Part shown: positions 8,215 through 15,285 of the stretch, piece after piece
How positions within the stretch are numbered: position 1 is the first letter of the stretch
Layout: the number at the start of each line of letters is the position of its first letter
NCBI GenBank assembly: GCA_018812395.1
Contig: JAHJDS010000103.1
Span: forward strand, 1 to 16,782
Origin: Pseudomonadota bacterium
GTDB taxonomy: Bacteria; Desulfobacterota; Desulfarculia; Desulfarculales; JAHJDS01
Direction: 5' to 3'
DNA: 16,782 nucleotides
Made by a program: the position numbers and the translations under genes
Notes under the pieces: model-generated
What the model was told of the DNA's origin: nothing
The model's database searches: none
The model's input: only the letters and a program-made list of their open reading frames with translations

Positions 8215-8383
8215 ATGGGACAGGGAGGCCGCGGATTTAAGGTCGATCCGGCCGGGGTTCATGATGCCGCCTTAAAGAGGCGCCCGGAGTAGGCCTCATC
8301 GGTCGTCTGATGGTCCAGAGAGGCGGGGGCCCGGACCGGGGCCGAAAAAACCGACACCGGATCCTATTTTGGGTGCAAGCCAA

Positions 8384-8412
8384 GAAAAAGGGGTCAGGCC
8401 TCTCGACCCAAC
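8384..8412 (-). terminator. Rho-independent terminator of the displaced tRNA gene
   Basis: On the minus strand, directly beyond the tRNA 3' end, GGGTC and GACCC form a stem with a 9-nt loop, followed by CTTTTT. This is a classical intrinsic terminator in the correct place and direction for the tRNA. It marks the left flank as the original chromosome. Confidence 0.65.
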
Positions 8413-8425
8413 CCCCTGATTTCTA

Positions 8426-8470
8426 TGGTGGAGCTGAAGGGACTTGAACCCTCGACCTCATGACTGCCAG
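8426..8470 (-). tRNA. tRNA-Ala(GGC) 3' half only; probable attL of the island
   Basis: Read on the minus strand, the segment runs from a 7-base anticodon loop with anticodon GGC, through a 3' anticodon strand TCATG, variable loop, T-arm (GAGGG / CCCTT around TTCAAGT) to acceptor strand CAGCTCC, A and encoded CCA. U at position 70 agrees with the G3-U70 identity pair of tRNA-Ala. The 5' half is not tRNA: the expected D-arm is absent and the 5' anticodon strand (TGAAA) cannot pair with TCATG. A displaced tRNA 3' half next to an integrase gene is the usual left attachment site of a tRNA-targeted island. The intact tRNA should stand at the other end but is not visible here. Confidence 0.7.
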
Positions 8471-8587
8471 TTTCACGGAGCCACTACGCCAGATTTCGCT
8501 CCACCACCAGTTACTTTGCAAGACCAGCCACATAAAAAATGATTGCACTCCGTATTACGCGGTGGTACGCTACAAATTGTGGTCCAG

Positions 8588-8607
8588 TGCTTCCCATATG
8601 CTTCCCA
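8588..8607 (+). repeat. Direct repeat TGCTTCCCA x2 before the integrase
   Basis: Two perfect 9-bp copies at 8588-8596 and 8599-8607, 11 bp start to start (about one helical turn), lie between the att-like site and the integrase gene. Position and phasing suit integrase arm-type or excisionase binding sites. This is unproven. Confidence 0.4.
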
Positions 8608-8708
8608 GAATGACCGCATGACCGGCGCGATGATTCCGGGTCCTTGAGCGCGCCGTCGTTAATGGTTGGGAAGTTCCGCCCGGGAAACGATGTTTATGAG
8701 GCGGCCTT

Positions 8709-9908
8709 ATGCCAGTAACCAAGCTAACCAAACGATTCATCAACGGCCTGACGACTCCGGGCAACGAACAGGTTTATTGGGACGAAGACCTGCCCGGTTT
8801 CGGATTGCGTGTCCGGCCATCGGGCCGGCGGACCTTCATCGTTCAATACCGCAATGCTCAAGGTCGAACCCGTAAGGTGACTATTGGCCTTTACGGTCAC
8901 CTGACTCCCGATGAAGCGCGGGGAGAGGCACGCCAAGTGCTTGCGGGGGCGGCCAGGGGGCAGGACCCCGCTGAAGTTCGAGAAGCCGACCGTCACTCCA
9001 TTACCGTAACCGAGCTGTCGGACCGGTACATGAACGAGTACGCCATAACGCGAAAGAAACCCCTAAGTGTCGAGGCGGATGAGCGGCTGTTCCGGCTGGT
9101 CATACTCCCAGCCCTGGGCAAGCGAAAGGTGGCCGAGATCACCCGTCAGGACGCGGCCAAGCTCCATCACGATTTCCGGGCCGAGCCGTACAAGGCCAAC
9201 CGGGCGCTGGCCCTACTGTCCAAGATGTTCAACTTGGCCGAAAAGTGGGGGCTTAGGCCAGACGGGAGCAATCCCTGTAGGCACGTCGATAAGTACCCCG
9301 AAAAGGCGCGGGAGCGGTTCCTATCCCCTGATGAACTGGGCCGGCTGGGCAAAGTGCTTGATGAAATCGAGCGCAACAAGTCCGAATATCCGAGCGTGGT
9401 GACAGCAATCAGGCTACTCGTCTTGGCCGGATGCAGGAAGTCAGAGATTCAAACCCTGAAATGGGAGCACGTTGATTTCGATTTGGGCGTAATCCGGCTC
9501 CCGGACAGCAAGACCGGAGCAAAGATAATCCCCCTGGGTAAGCCGGCCCTGGAATATTTAGAAAAGGTTGTTCCTGAAGACAGTAACCCGTATGTCTGCC
9601 CAGGCCGAAAGACTGGGGCGCACCTGGTCGGACTTCAAAAAGCCTGGGAGCGGATACGCGCCCGGGCCGGCCTTGATGACGTTCGGCTGCATGATCTGAG
9701 GCACTCGTTCGCCAGTGTGGGCGCGGCGGACGGGATGGGGTTGCCAATAATCGGCGCTCTTTTGGGGCACCGCAAGTCGAGCACGACAGAAAGATACGCC
9801 CATCTGAGCACCGATCCTTTGCGAGAGGCCGCGACCAAAATTTCAACCACGATTGATGAGGCCATGAAATCGAGGCCGAAAGTCGTGAGGCTGGCTAAAA
9901 CCAAATAG
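8709..9908 (+). CDS. P4-type tyrosine integrase
   Basis: 399 residues, ATG with GAGG at 8698-8701. The N-terminal ~90 residues form the arm-binding domain (DUF4102/P4 type: LPGFGLRVRPSGRRTFIVQYR, then R.VTIGLYG). A helical core-binding domain follows at about 97-190 and the catalytic domain at about 205-370. All catalytic residues are present: Arg243 (AGCRKSEI), Lys268 (DSKTG), His328 and Arg331 (HDLRHS), His354 (LLGHRK) and the nucleophile Tyr363 (TERYAHL). It should catalyse integration, and with a helper excision, at the tRNA-Ala site about 240 bp upstream. Orientation away from the att site and adjacency are typical. The gene looks intact. Confidence 0.95.
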   Translation: MPVTKLTKRFINGLTTPGNEQVYWDEDLPGFGLRVRPSGRRTFIVQYRNAQGRTRKVTIGLYGHLTPDEARGEARQVLAGAARGQDPAEVREADRHSITVTELSDRYMNEYAITRKKPLSVEADERLFRLVILPALGKRKVAEITRQDAAKLHHDFRAEPYKANRALALLSKMFNLAEKWGLRPDGSNPCRHVDKYPEKARERFLSPDELGRLGKVLDEIERNKSEYPSVVTAIRLLVLAGCRKSEIQTLKWEHVDFDLGVIRLPDSKTGAKIIPLGKPALEYLEKVVPEDSNPYVCPGRKTGAHLVGLQKAWERIRARAGLDDVRLHDLRHSFASVGAADGMGLPIIGALLGHRKSSTTERYAHLSTDPLREAATKISTTIDEAMKSRPKVVRLAKTK

Positions 9909-9928
9909 TTATAATCTGTGGAGTCACC

Positions 9929-10771
9929 ATGCCTGTTATCCCAATACTAGATGGACATGGTAATCTAAGAACAGACGCAGCGTTGACATTGCAAGGCGTA
10001 ATGCTGTATCCGCATGAAAAGAGTGAGAATAAACGTACTCAATTAATGAAGCGCTTATACAAAAAGGTTGTTGACACGAAGGTCAATTCAATAGTTGATA
10101 CATTTGGCCTGACCGGAGACGATATTGTACAGACGGAAAAACTTGCTGGTGATTTATTACGCCCTTGCATGGAAAAGATTGAAGAGACATCTATCTTCCC
10201 CGCTGGGGTAGAAGACAAGAAATCACAATGGCAAGTTGAGAGACTTTTACGAACTAGAAGTAAAAGGGGAACACATGTAGGCGATTTGCTACATATCATG
10301 ATTTGTATATACGAGTTTCATCGTATATCAGAAGTGGCAACGAGGGCTATCTATATAAAAAGCCGAATAGAACAAATAAGAAAACTCGAACCACAACCCA
10401 AAGACATTGCGGAAATAATGAGGCGATTTTGGGGCATGTGGAGTGATTTTAAGCCCGCCGCAACTCTTTGGGCGGCTTGGTCAGTCAGCAAACGATACCC
10501 ATTGGATAATGAGAATGACATTAAATCGTTTCTGGCGAGATCCTCATCCTATGCATTCAAGGCGGCCGAGATCAAAACAACCGCCTACCACCATCCAGAG
10601 CCAAAGGCCGTCCTCAGTCTTTCGGAAACATGGACTCCTCCCGAAGACCTTGAACTGCCTCAGGTCGAGGTAAAGTTATACCCGCCAACCGACCAATGGT
10701 ACAAATTGATGGGCGACGCCCAAACCTATATTAACAGTTTGAAAATAAAACAGAAATCCATTCTTCACTAA
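9929..10771 (+). CDS. Orphan gene of the island, unknown function
   Basis: 280 residues, ATG with GTGGAG at 9918-9923, 20 bp after the integrase stop. I do not recognise the family. The gene is clearly richer in A and T than its neighbours and uses different codons (many ATA, AAA, TTA), which suggests a separate origin. The predicted protein is soluble and largely helical, with no signal peptide or membrane span. It has basic stretches (near 35-47 and 105-115), aromatic-rich segments (RRFWGMWSDFKPAATLWAAW around 165-185) and a Pro-rich C-terminal quarter. No nuclease, methylase, kinase or toxin motif is visible. Position between integrase and regulator is where cargo genes, including defence genes, often sit, but nothing in the sequence proves such a role. 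Confidence 0.75.
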   Translation: MPVIPILDGHGNLRTDAALTLQGVMLYPHEKSENKRTQLMKRLYKKVVDTKVNSIVDTFGLTGDDIVQTEKLAGDLLRPCMEKIEETSIFPAGVEDKKSQWQVERLLRTRSKRGTHVGDLLHIMICIYEFHRISEVATRAIYIKSRIEQIRKLEPQPKDIAEIMRRFWGMWSDFKPAATLWAAWSVSKRYPLDNENDIKSFLARSSSYAFKAAEIKTTAYHHPEPKAVLSLSETWTPPEDLELPQVEVKLYPPTDQWYKLMGDAQTYINSLKIKQKSILH

Positions 10772-10840
10772 GGAAAACCGGCCTACTCCAGGTTATCCTT
10801 GAACCAGATAGGCAACTTTGCCTTCTGATTGGAGGACAAC

Positions 10841-11059
10841 ATGGACACCCTACTCCTCTCGACCCCGGAGGCGGCTAGGTTTCTGGGGATCAGCCGGCGG
10901 ACCTTGGAGAAATGGCGATTGACTGGCGGTGGCCCGGCCTACCACAAGTTCGGCTCGAGAGTGCTGTATGGCACTTCGGACTTGGCGGAATGGGCCGCTA
11001 CAAGGAAGCGTAACTCCACATCTGATCCGGGATGTAAAAGTCAACGGGCAGGGAATTGA
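10841..11059 (+). CDS. Helix-turn-helix excisionase/AlpA-like regulator
   Basis: 72 residues from the ATG at 10841, preceded by GGAGG at 10831-10835. This start is preferred over an in-frame TTG at 10829 that overlaps the ribosome site. The protein is a single MerR-like winged helix-turn-helix: LSTPEAARFLGISRRTLEKWR at 6-26, followed by the wing GPAYHKFGSRVLYGTSDLAEW at 31-51, and a short polar tail. Such small proteins act as excisionase or recombination directionality factors and as activators of integrase or replication genes in islands and satellites. Its stop lies 2 bp before the primase ATG, so the two genes are translated from one message and probably controlled together. Confidence 0.88.
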   Translation: MDTLLLSTPEAARFLGISRRTLEKWRLTGGGPAYHKFGSRVLYGTSDLAEWAATRKRNSTSDPGCKSQRAGN

Positions 11060-11061
11060 AA

Positions 11062-13920
11062 ATGGCTCGAATTGTCGGACGGGTGGACTTCGAGGCAGTC
11101 AACCGAGCGGCACTTGCCCGGGTTGAAACGGTGCTCATGGAGTGGTTGCCGGGCGGCAAGGTCCAAGGCCGCGAGTGGGCCTCGTTGAATCCAACCAGGG
11201 TCGATAATAGCCTGGGGTCATTCAAGGTCAACCTCGACACCGGCCGGTGGGCTGACTTTGCCACCGGTGACAGCGGTGGCGATCTGGTCAGTCTCTACGC
11301 ATATCTGAAAAAATGTAACCAAGTGGAAGCAGCTCTTGCGCTGGCCGATCGGCTAAGAATGCCGAACACGGTATCTATGCCGGTTGGAGCATCAAAAAAG
11401 CCGAAAAAGCCCCAGGCTGGCGAGTGGAAGCCCATCATTCAAGTTCCTGACAGTGCCCCCAAGCCGACCTTTACCCATAGCAAATGGGGCGCACCATCGG
11501 GTATCTGGGCTTACAGGGACTCAGAAAATCGATTGCTTGGCTACGCATGCAGGTGGGACGTTACGGAGCATCGCAAGGAAATTCTGCCTCGGACCTATTG
11601 CCAGCACGGTGATCAGATCATCTACGATTGGCGATGGAAGCAATTCCCATCACCCCGCCCGCTATATGGCCTCGAGCATCTCGCTGCAAAGCCTAGCGCC
11701 CGGGTGATTGTGACCGAGGGGGAGAAGGCGGCCGACGCGGCGCGAAAGTTATTCCCAGGTGCCGTGGTTGTCACGTCGCCTGGCGGCAGCAAGGCCGCCC
11801 ACAAGGCCGACTGGTCGCCATTGAAGGACCGACGGGTGGTAATAGCCCCTGATCACGACGAGTCAGGGCGGCAGTACGCCGACAGTGTTGCTCAACTGGT
11901 CAGGGAATCCGGCGCCACCGAGGTGAAGTTGTTGGCGTGGCCTTCAGACAGGGTGATCACCGACGGCCAAGTCGTTGACCGCGGTGGCGATGTACCGGAG
12001 GGGTGGGACTTGGCTGACGCGCTGGAGGAAGGATGGATGCCGAAACTAGTCAACCAACTCGATCGATACGAGTTATTTGTACCTTATCCAGACCAGCGGC
12101 CTGAGCCGGGTGCGGATCAACCGGAAGGTACGCCAGCTGGCTACCAACACCGGGATGACGGCCTCTGGTTTCTTTCCAAGTCAAGCGAGGATGGAGAAAC
12201 CTGGGAGCGGGTGTGCTCACCAATCCGGGTCGTGGCCAAGATACGCAATGCAGACTCGGAGGACTGGGGGAGGTTGGTGGAGATGACCGATCCCGACGGC
12301 CTCTCCCGACAGGTCCCTATCGAGGTGGCTGTTGTAATGGCGGACGACAGCGGCTTGATGCGACGATTGGCCGCTGCTGGGCTTGAACCCGCTGACGCTG
12401 AACCCAAAACCAAGAAGCGGATCAAGAACTACCTTATCGCGGCGAGTGTCAAGGCCAGGGCCTATTGGATCAAACGGATCGGATGGCATGAGTTGGCCGG
12501 TCAAATTGTGTTTGTGTTGCCTGACCAGATCTACCCGCTCAACTCAACAGCGAGATTAGTGTTCGAGACGGAACCAAGGCACGCTTCGGCACTTCGGGTG
12601 TCCGGCACACTAGAAGCCTGGCGGGAAAATATCGGCAGATCGGCGGTGGGCAACAGCCGACTGCTGTTGGTGTTGTCAGCGGCTCTTTGTGGCCCACTAT
12701 TACACCTCGTCGACGAAGAGTCAGGTGGCATACACCTTGTCGGCATGTCCGGCACAGGTAAGACCACTGCCCTGATGGTAGCGGGATCTGTATGGGGCGG
12801 AGGTGGAATAAACGGATTTTTACAGTCGTGGAGGGTGACGGACAACGCATTGGAGTCGGTGGCTCAGGCTCACTGTGATCTTTGTCTGGTTCTAGATGAA
12901 ATGGGCCAAGTGGACGGACGGCAAGCCGGTGATATTGTCTATATGGTGGCAAGTGGGACCGGAAAAGGACGAGCAAAAAGGGACGGGTCGGGCAGGCCTC
13001 GGCATGAATGGCGAGTGCCTGTTATATCATCCGGGGAGGTGACCCTTGCAAACAAAGTGTCTGAAGGCGGGCGGCGAATCAAGGCGGGGCAACAGGTTCG
13101 GTTGATTGACCTTCCAATAGACTCTGGGGCCAACATGGGGGCCTTCGAAAATATTCATAAGTTTGAAACACCGGAGGCCTTCGCCCGCTACCTGAAAGAA
13201 GTCTCGACCAAGTACTACGGAACGCCAGGGCGAGCCTTTCTTGATCATATCACTACCCATAAGGGGGGCCTGCCTGCCGTGGCAGACAGAGTTCGGCGAG
13301 TGAGAAAAGGGTTCGTCGATAGGGTGGTTCCTCAGGGGTCAGACCCCCAGGTACAGCGGGTAGCTGGCCGATTTGGAGTGTTCAGTGCAGCCGGACTGCT
13401 GGCGGTCGAAGCAGGAATTGCACCTTGGACGGCTGAGGACGTGGCTGACGGCATTATCAAGAGCTTTGATTCTTATTTGGCGTTCCGGGGCAGCACGGGC
13501 CCAGCCGAGATCAAGGGGGCCTTGGACGCGATCCGCAGTGAACTGCAAGTATTTGGGCAAACCAGTAAATATCCGATCGTCAAAGACGGCAGACTCATGG
13601 ACAACAGCGATCAGCCAGCCCGGCCACCCGAAATCCGTGGCTACCGCAAGCGTGCCGAGGATGGTACTTGGCGATGGTTGATTCATCCGGAGCGCCTGAA
13701 ACATGACATTCTGCCCGCTGCTTTCCCCACTGGTCTTAACGAATACTTAGTTGAGATGGGTTACGTCGATCCCGGTGAGAATCACGGAAAGCCGTCGGCC
13801 ACGAAGACCACTGTTATCCCCGGCGAGTCCCGGCGCTGCAAGACGTATCACTTCAACCCCACCACCTTGGACGATGATCCCGAGCCCGGTGAGAATGACG
13901 AAGAAAACGGTGAGCGATGA
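11062..13920 (+). CDS. Toprim and DUF927 primase-helicase, replication protein of the island
   Basis: 952 residues from ATG 11062, with AGGGAA at 11050-11055 correctly spaced. An in-frame TTG at 11056 is too close to that site. Regions in order: an N-terminal primase-type domain (about 1-100: LNPTR, FKVNLDTGRWADFATGDSGGDLVSL) without zinc-binding cysteine pairs; a Toprim domain (about 210-295) with VTEGEKAADAAR and APDHDESG holding the acidic metal ligands; then a DUF927 ATPase (about 365-730) with Walker A GMSGTGKT near 561-568, Walker B LVLDEM near 609-614, and a later conserved ISSGE stretch. The C-terminal part (about 760-952) is less clear and ends in an acidic tail. The expected role is priming and unwinding at the island's own origin. 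The iteron cluster begins ~50 bp past its stop, as expected for a replication initiator and its origin. Hexameric ATPase action is inferred from the family. Confidence 0.9.
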   Translation: MARIVGRVDFEAVNRAALARVETVLMEWLPGGKVQGREWASLNPTRVDNSLGSFKVNLDTGRWADFATGDSGGDLVSLYAYLKKCNQVEAALALADRLRMPNTVSMPVGASKKPKKPQAGEWKPIIQVPDSAPKPTFTHSKWGAPSGIWAYRDSENRLLGYACRWDVTEHRKEILPRTYCQHGDQIIYDWRWKQFPSPRPLYGLEHLAAKPSARVIVTEGEKAADAARKLFPGAVVVTSPGGSKAAHKADWSPLKDRRVVIAPDHDESGRQYADSVAQLVRESGATEVKLLAWPSDRVITDGQVVDRGGDVPEGWDLADALEEGWMPKLVNQLDRYELFVPYPDQRPEPGADQPEGTPAGYQHRDDGLWFLSKSSEDGETWERVCSPIRVVAKIRNADSEDWGRLVEMTDPDGLSRQVPIEVAVVMADDSGLMRRLAAAGLEPADAEPKTKKRIKNYLIAASVKARAYWIKRIGWHELAGQIVFVLPDQIYPLNSTARLVFETEPRHASALRVSGTLEAWRENIGRSAVGNSRLLLVLSAALCGPLLHLVDEESGGIHLVGMSGTGKTTALMVAGSVWGGGGINGFLQSWRVTDNALESVAQAHCDLCLVLDEMGQVDGRQAGDIVYMVASGTGKGRAKRDGSGRPRHEWRVPVISSGEVTLANKVSEGGRRIKAGQQVRLIDLPIDSGANMGAFENIHKFETPEAFARYLKEVSTKYYGTPGRAFLDHITTHKGGLPAVADRVRRVRKGFVDRVVPQGSDPQVQRVAGRFGVFSAAGLLAVEAGIAPWTAEDVADGIIKSFDSYLAFRGSTGPAEIKGALDAIRSELQVFGQTSKYPIVKDGRLMDNSDQPARPPEIRGYRKRAEDGTWRWLIHPERLKHDILPAAFPTGLNEYLVEMGYVDPGENHGKPSATKTTVIPGESRRCKTYHFNPTTLDDDPEPGENDEENGER

Positions 13921-14047
13921 CATTTAGACATGGATTGACGCTCTGGAGTCGGCCTATCCCAACCAGATGGGTGTAACCCCGAGTAACCCACAACAAAAAA
14001 TGTCTGGGTTACCGAGAGCGCCTGAAAACTTCAATTATAACAATTGA
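13910..14047 (+). pseudogene. Possible small downstream gene broken by one TAG
   Basis: Starting with a GTG at 13910 that overlaps the primase end, the frame reads five codons (MSDDI), one TAG at 13925-13927, then about 39 sense codons (TWIDALESAYPNQMGVTP, ...) ending at TGA 14045-14047. The stretch after TAG has a plausible amino acid make-up and carries the first iterons as GVTPSNP. It may be a short accessory gene with a nonsense mutation or simply chance. No family is recognised. Confidence 0.25.
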
Positions 14048-14276
14048 TTACAAACAAGTAACCCCGTAACCCCGGTAACCCCGAATTCCGAAGGGAGTGG
14101 AAAATCGGGATCCATAGCATATGATTTGGAAGCGATCGCCCGCTTTTTTCCACTCTCTTGCGAAGTGGGGTTACCGGGGTTATGGGGTTACGGTTTAAGA
14201 TGATCTATTAATTCAAAGACTTACATGGAACATGGGTAACCCCGAGAGAAATCGGTCCAGGGTTACGGCGGGTTAC
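13973..14276. repeat. Iteron cluster, candidate replication origin
   Basis: Twelve copies of GTAACCC(C/A) or its complement occur here. Forward copies start at 13973, 13983, 14058, 14066, 14075 and 14236; reverse copies at 14005, 14167, 14176 (one mismatch), 14184, 14259 and 14269. Three forward and three reverse copies build a 25-bp inverted repeat (14058-14082 / 14167-14191, one mismatch), with a second inner pair GAGTGGAAAA (14095-14104 / 14146-14155). An AT-rich stretch (about 14024-14057) adjoins and could be the melting region. Clustered iterons directly downstream of a primase-helicase gene are the usual form of a replicon origin. Binding by the DUF927 protein is inferred. Confidence 0.6.
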
Positions 14277-14531
14277 TCGGCTGAAAGGGCAAATCAATAC
14301 AAGGAACCCTTGAACGAGCTCTGACTGATCTTGGTGACGTGTTCGGGCTGGGGGCGCACTCATAACCACAACGTGCTTCTTGAGGGTGTCGGTCCGCTTG
14401 TGGCCGGTTTGGTCCCTGATGGCGAAGGTGTTGAAGCCCCGGGCAGCCGCCGATGTAGCGAAGCCTGCCCGCAGACTGTGACCAGAGAACCGGGTTGCAA
14501 TACTGGCCAGGCCGAAAAGCGGCCTGACCAC
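14208..14531 (-). pseudogene. Tyrosine recombinase C-terminal fragment, decayed
   Basis: On the minus strand the residues FSGHSLRAGFATSAAARG, then AIRDQTGHKRTDTLKKHV are unmistakably the C-terminal catalytic part of a tyrosine recombinase, with His and Arg of HxxR and the GH motif. The nucleophile position, where a Tyr is expected after the LKK (LRRY in relatives), is His, and the N-terminal domains are missing: an in-frame stop (TGA) lies shortly upstream of the first homologous residues. The text after KKHV is not integrase-like. It is a relic of an older integrase, antisense to the island's genes, between the iteron region and the second recombinase. Function as an enzyme is excluded. Confidence 0.7.
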
Positions 14532-14552
14532 GGCGGATCAGGCCCTGTCTGA

Positions 14553-14576
14553 ATAATAAAATATACATTTTATTAT
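14553..14576. promoter_or_regulatory. AT-rich perfect palindrome before the second recombinase
   Basis: ATAATAAAAT and ATTTTATTAT, 10-bp arms, flank a 4-bp centre (ATAC). Every base is A or T in the arms, within a GC-rich region. It could be an operator or a transcription terminator for either direction. It lies about 75 bp upstream of the promoter of the second recombinase. Confidence 0.4.
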
Positions 14577-14651
14577 GCTCCAGCCAAAACATTAACATGT
14601 TGAATTTAATTGCAATTCTCTGAATGAAGCCCCGGGCGTGCAAAAAAGGTC

Positions 14652-14680
14652 TTGAATTGCATAATGAAAGCCATCATAAT
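14652..14680 (+). promoter_or_regulatory. Sigma-70-like promoter of the second recombinase
   Basis: TTGAAT (14652-14657), a spacer of 17 bases, and CATAAT (14675-14680) give a good sigma-70 match. The GGAG ribosome site at 14698-14701 and ATG at 14710 follow about 20 and 30 bases later. The recombinase therefore probably has its own promoter, separate from the primase transcript. Confidence 0.55.
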
Positions 14681-14709
14681 CCAATCAAACATTAAGTGGA
14701 GATTGGCCG

Positions 14710-15285
14710 ATGTCAAACGCCGTCGAACCGATCCGGGACGAGAAGAAGATCATGGCCATCCGGTCAATGCTCAAGACCAAGGGCCATCCGAGGGACTACC
14801 TGCTGTTCGTCCTAGGGATTAACTTTGCCTTGCGGATCTCGGACCTACTGAGCCTCAAGGTGGGCGATGTTCTGGACGAGGCCTACGAGGTCCAGCCCCA
14901 CTTCACGATCCGCGAGGGCAAGACCAACAGGGATGCCAAGGTCACGATCAACCAGAACGCCCGGGACGCCCTGATCTGGTATTTCGAACAGGTGGGCTAT
15001 CCTGAGGCCGACCAGTGGCTGTTCAAGTCCCTGCGGTCTGACGGCCCGCTGGACAAGGTCAGAGCCTGGTACCTCATGAAGACTTGGTGTGAGGCCGTAC
15101 GGGTGAAAGAGCGGTGTGGAACCCACACGTTACGAAAAACCTGGGGCTACCACGCCCGGCGCAAGGGTGTGCCCATCGAGCTCATCCAGGCCAAGTTCGG
15201 CCACAGTAGCCCGGCCATCACCCGGCGTTACATCGGGATCACCGCCGATGAGATCGCGGCGGTCGAGGACAAGGTCTGCCTGTGA
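14710..15285 (+). CDS. Catalytic-domain-only tyrosine recombinase
   Basis: 191 residues, ATG with GGAG at 14698-14701. Only the catalytic domain is present, without an arm-binding or core-binding domain, yet all active-site residues are in place: Arg42 (ALRISDLL), Lys71 (REGKTNR), His139 and Arg142 (HTLRKTWG), His165 (FGHSS) and Tyr174 (RRYIGI). In length and build it resembles small recombinases such as FimB/FimE, which invert promoters, and also the short integrases seen on plasmids and islands. Because the starting residues MSNAVEPIRD lead directly into the catalytic fold and the gene has its own promoter and ribosome site, it looks complete, not truncated. The target could be a resolution site near the iterons, an invertible segment, or an att site. 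None is proven. Confidence 0.88.
   Translation: MSNAVEPIRDEKKIMAIRSMLKTKGHPRDYLLFVLGINFALRISDLLSLKVGDVLDEAYEVQPHFTIREGKTNRDAKVTINQNARDALIWYFEQVGYPEADQWLFKSLRSDGPLDKVRAWYLMKTWCEAVRVKERCGTHTLRKTWGYHARRKGVPIELIQAKFGHSSPAITRRYIGITADEIAAVEDKVCL

Noticed and set aside
8426..8502. A complete functional tRNA
   Set aside because: No D-arm can be formed and the 5' anticodon strand does not pair; only the 3' half is tRNA.
9910..9915. TATAAT as -10 promoter element of the orphan gene
   Set aside because: It is only 13 bases before the start codon, and no -35 match lies at the right distance.
13973..14276. CRISPR array
   Set aside because: Repeat units are only 8 bp, occur in both directions, and have no regular spacers; no cas gene is nearby.
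14263..14643. 126-codon minus-strand frame overlapping the integrase relic
   Set aside because: The recognisable recombinase residues are in the other frame; this one only shadows it.
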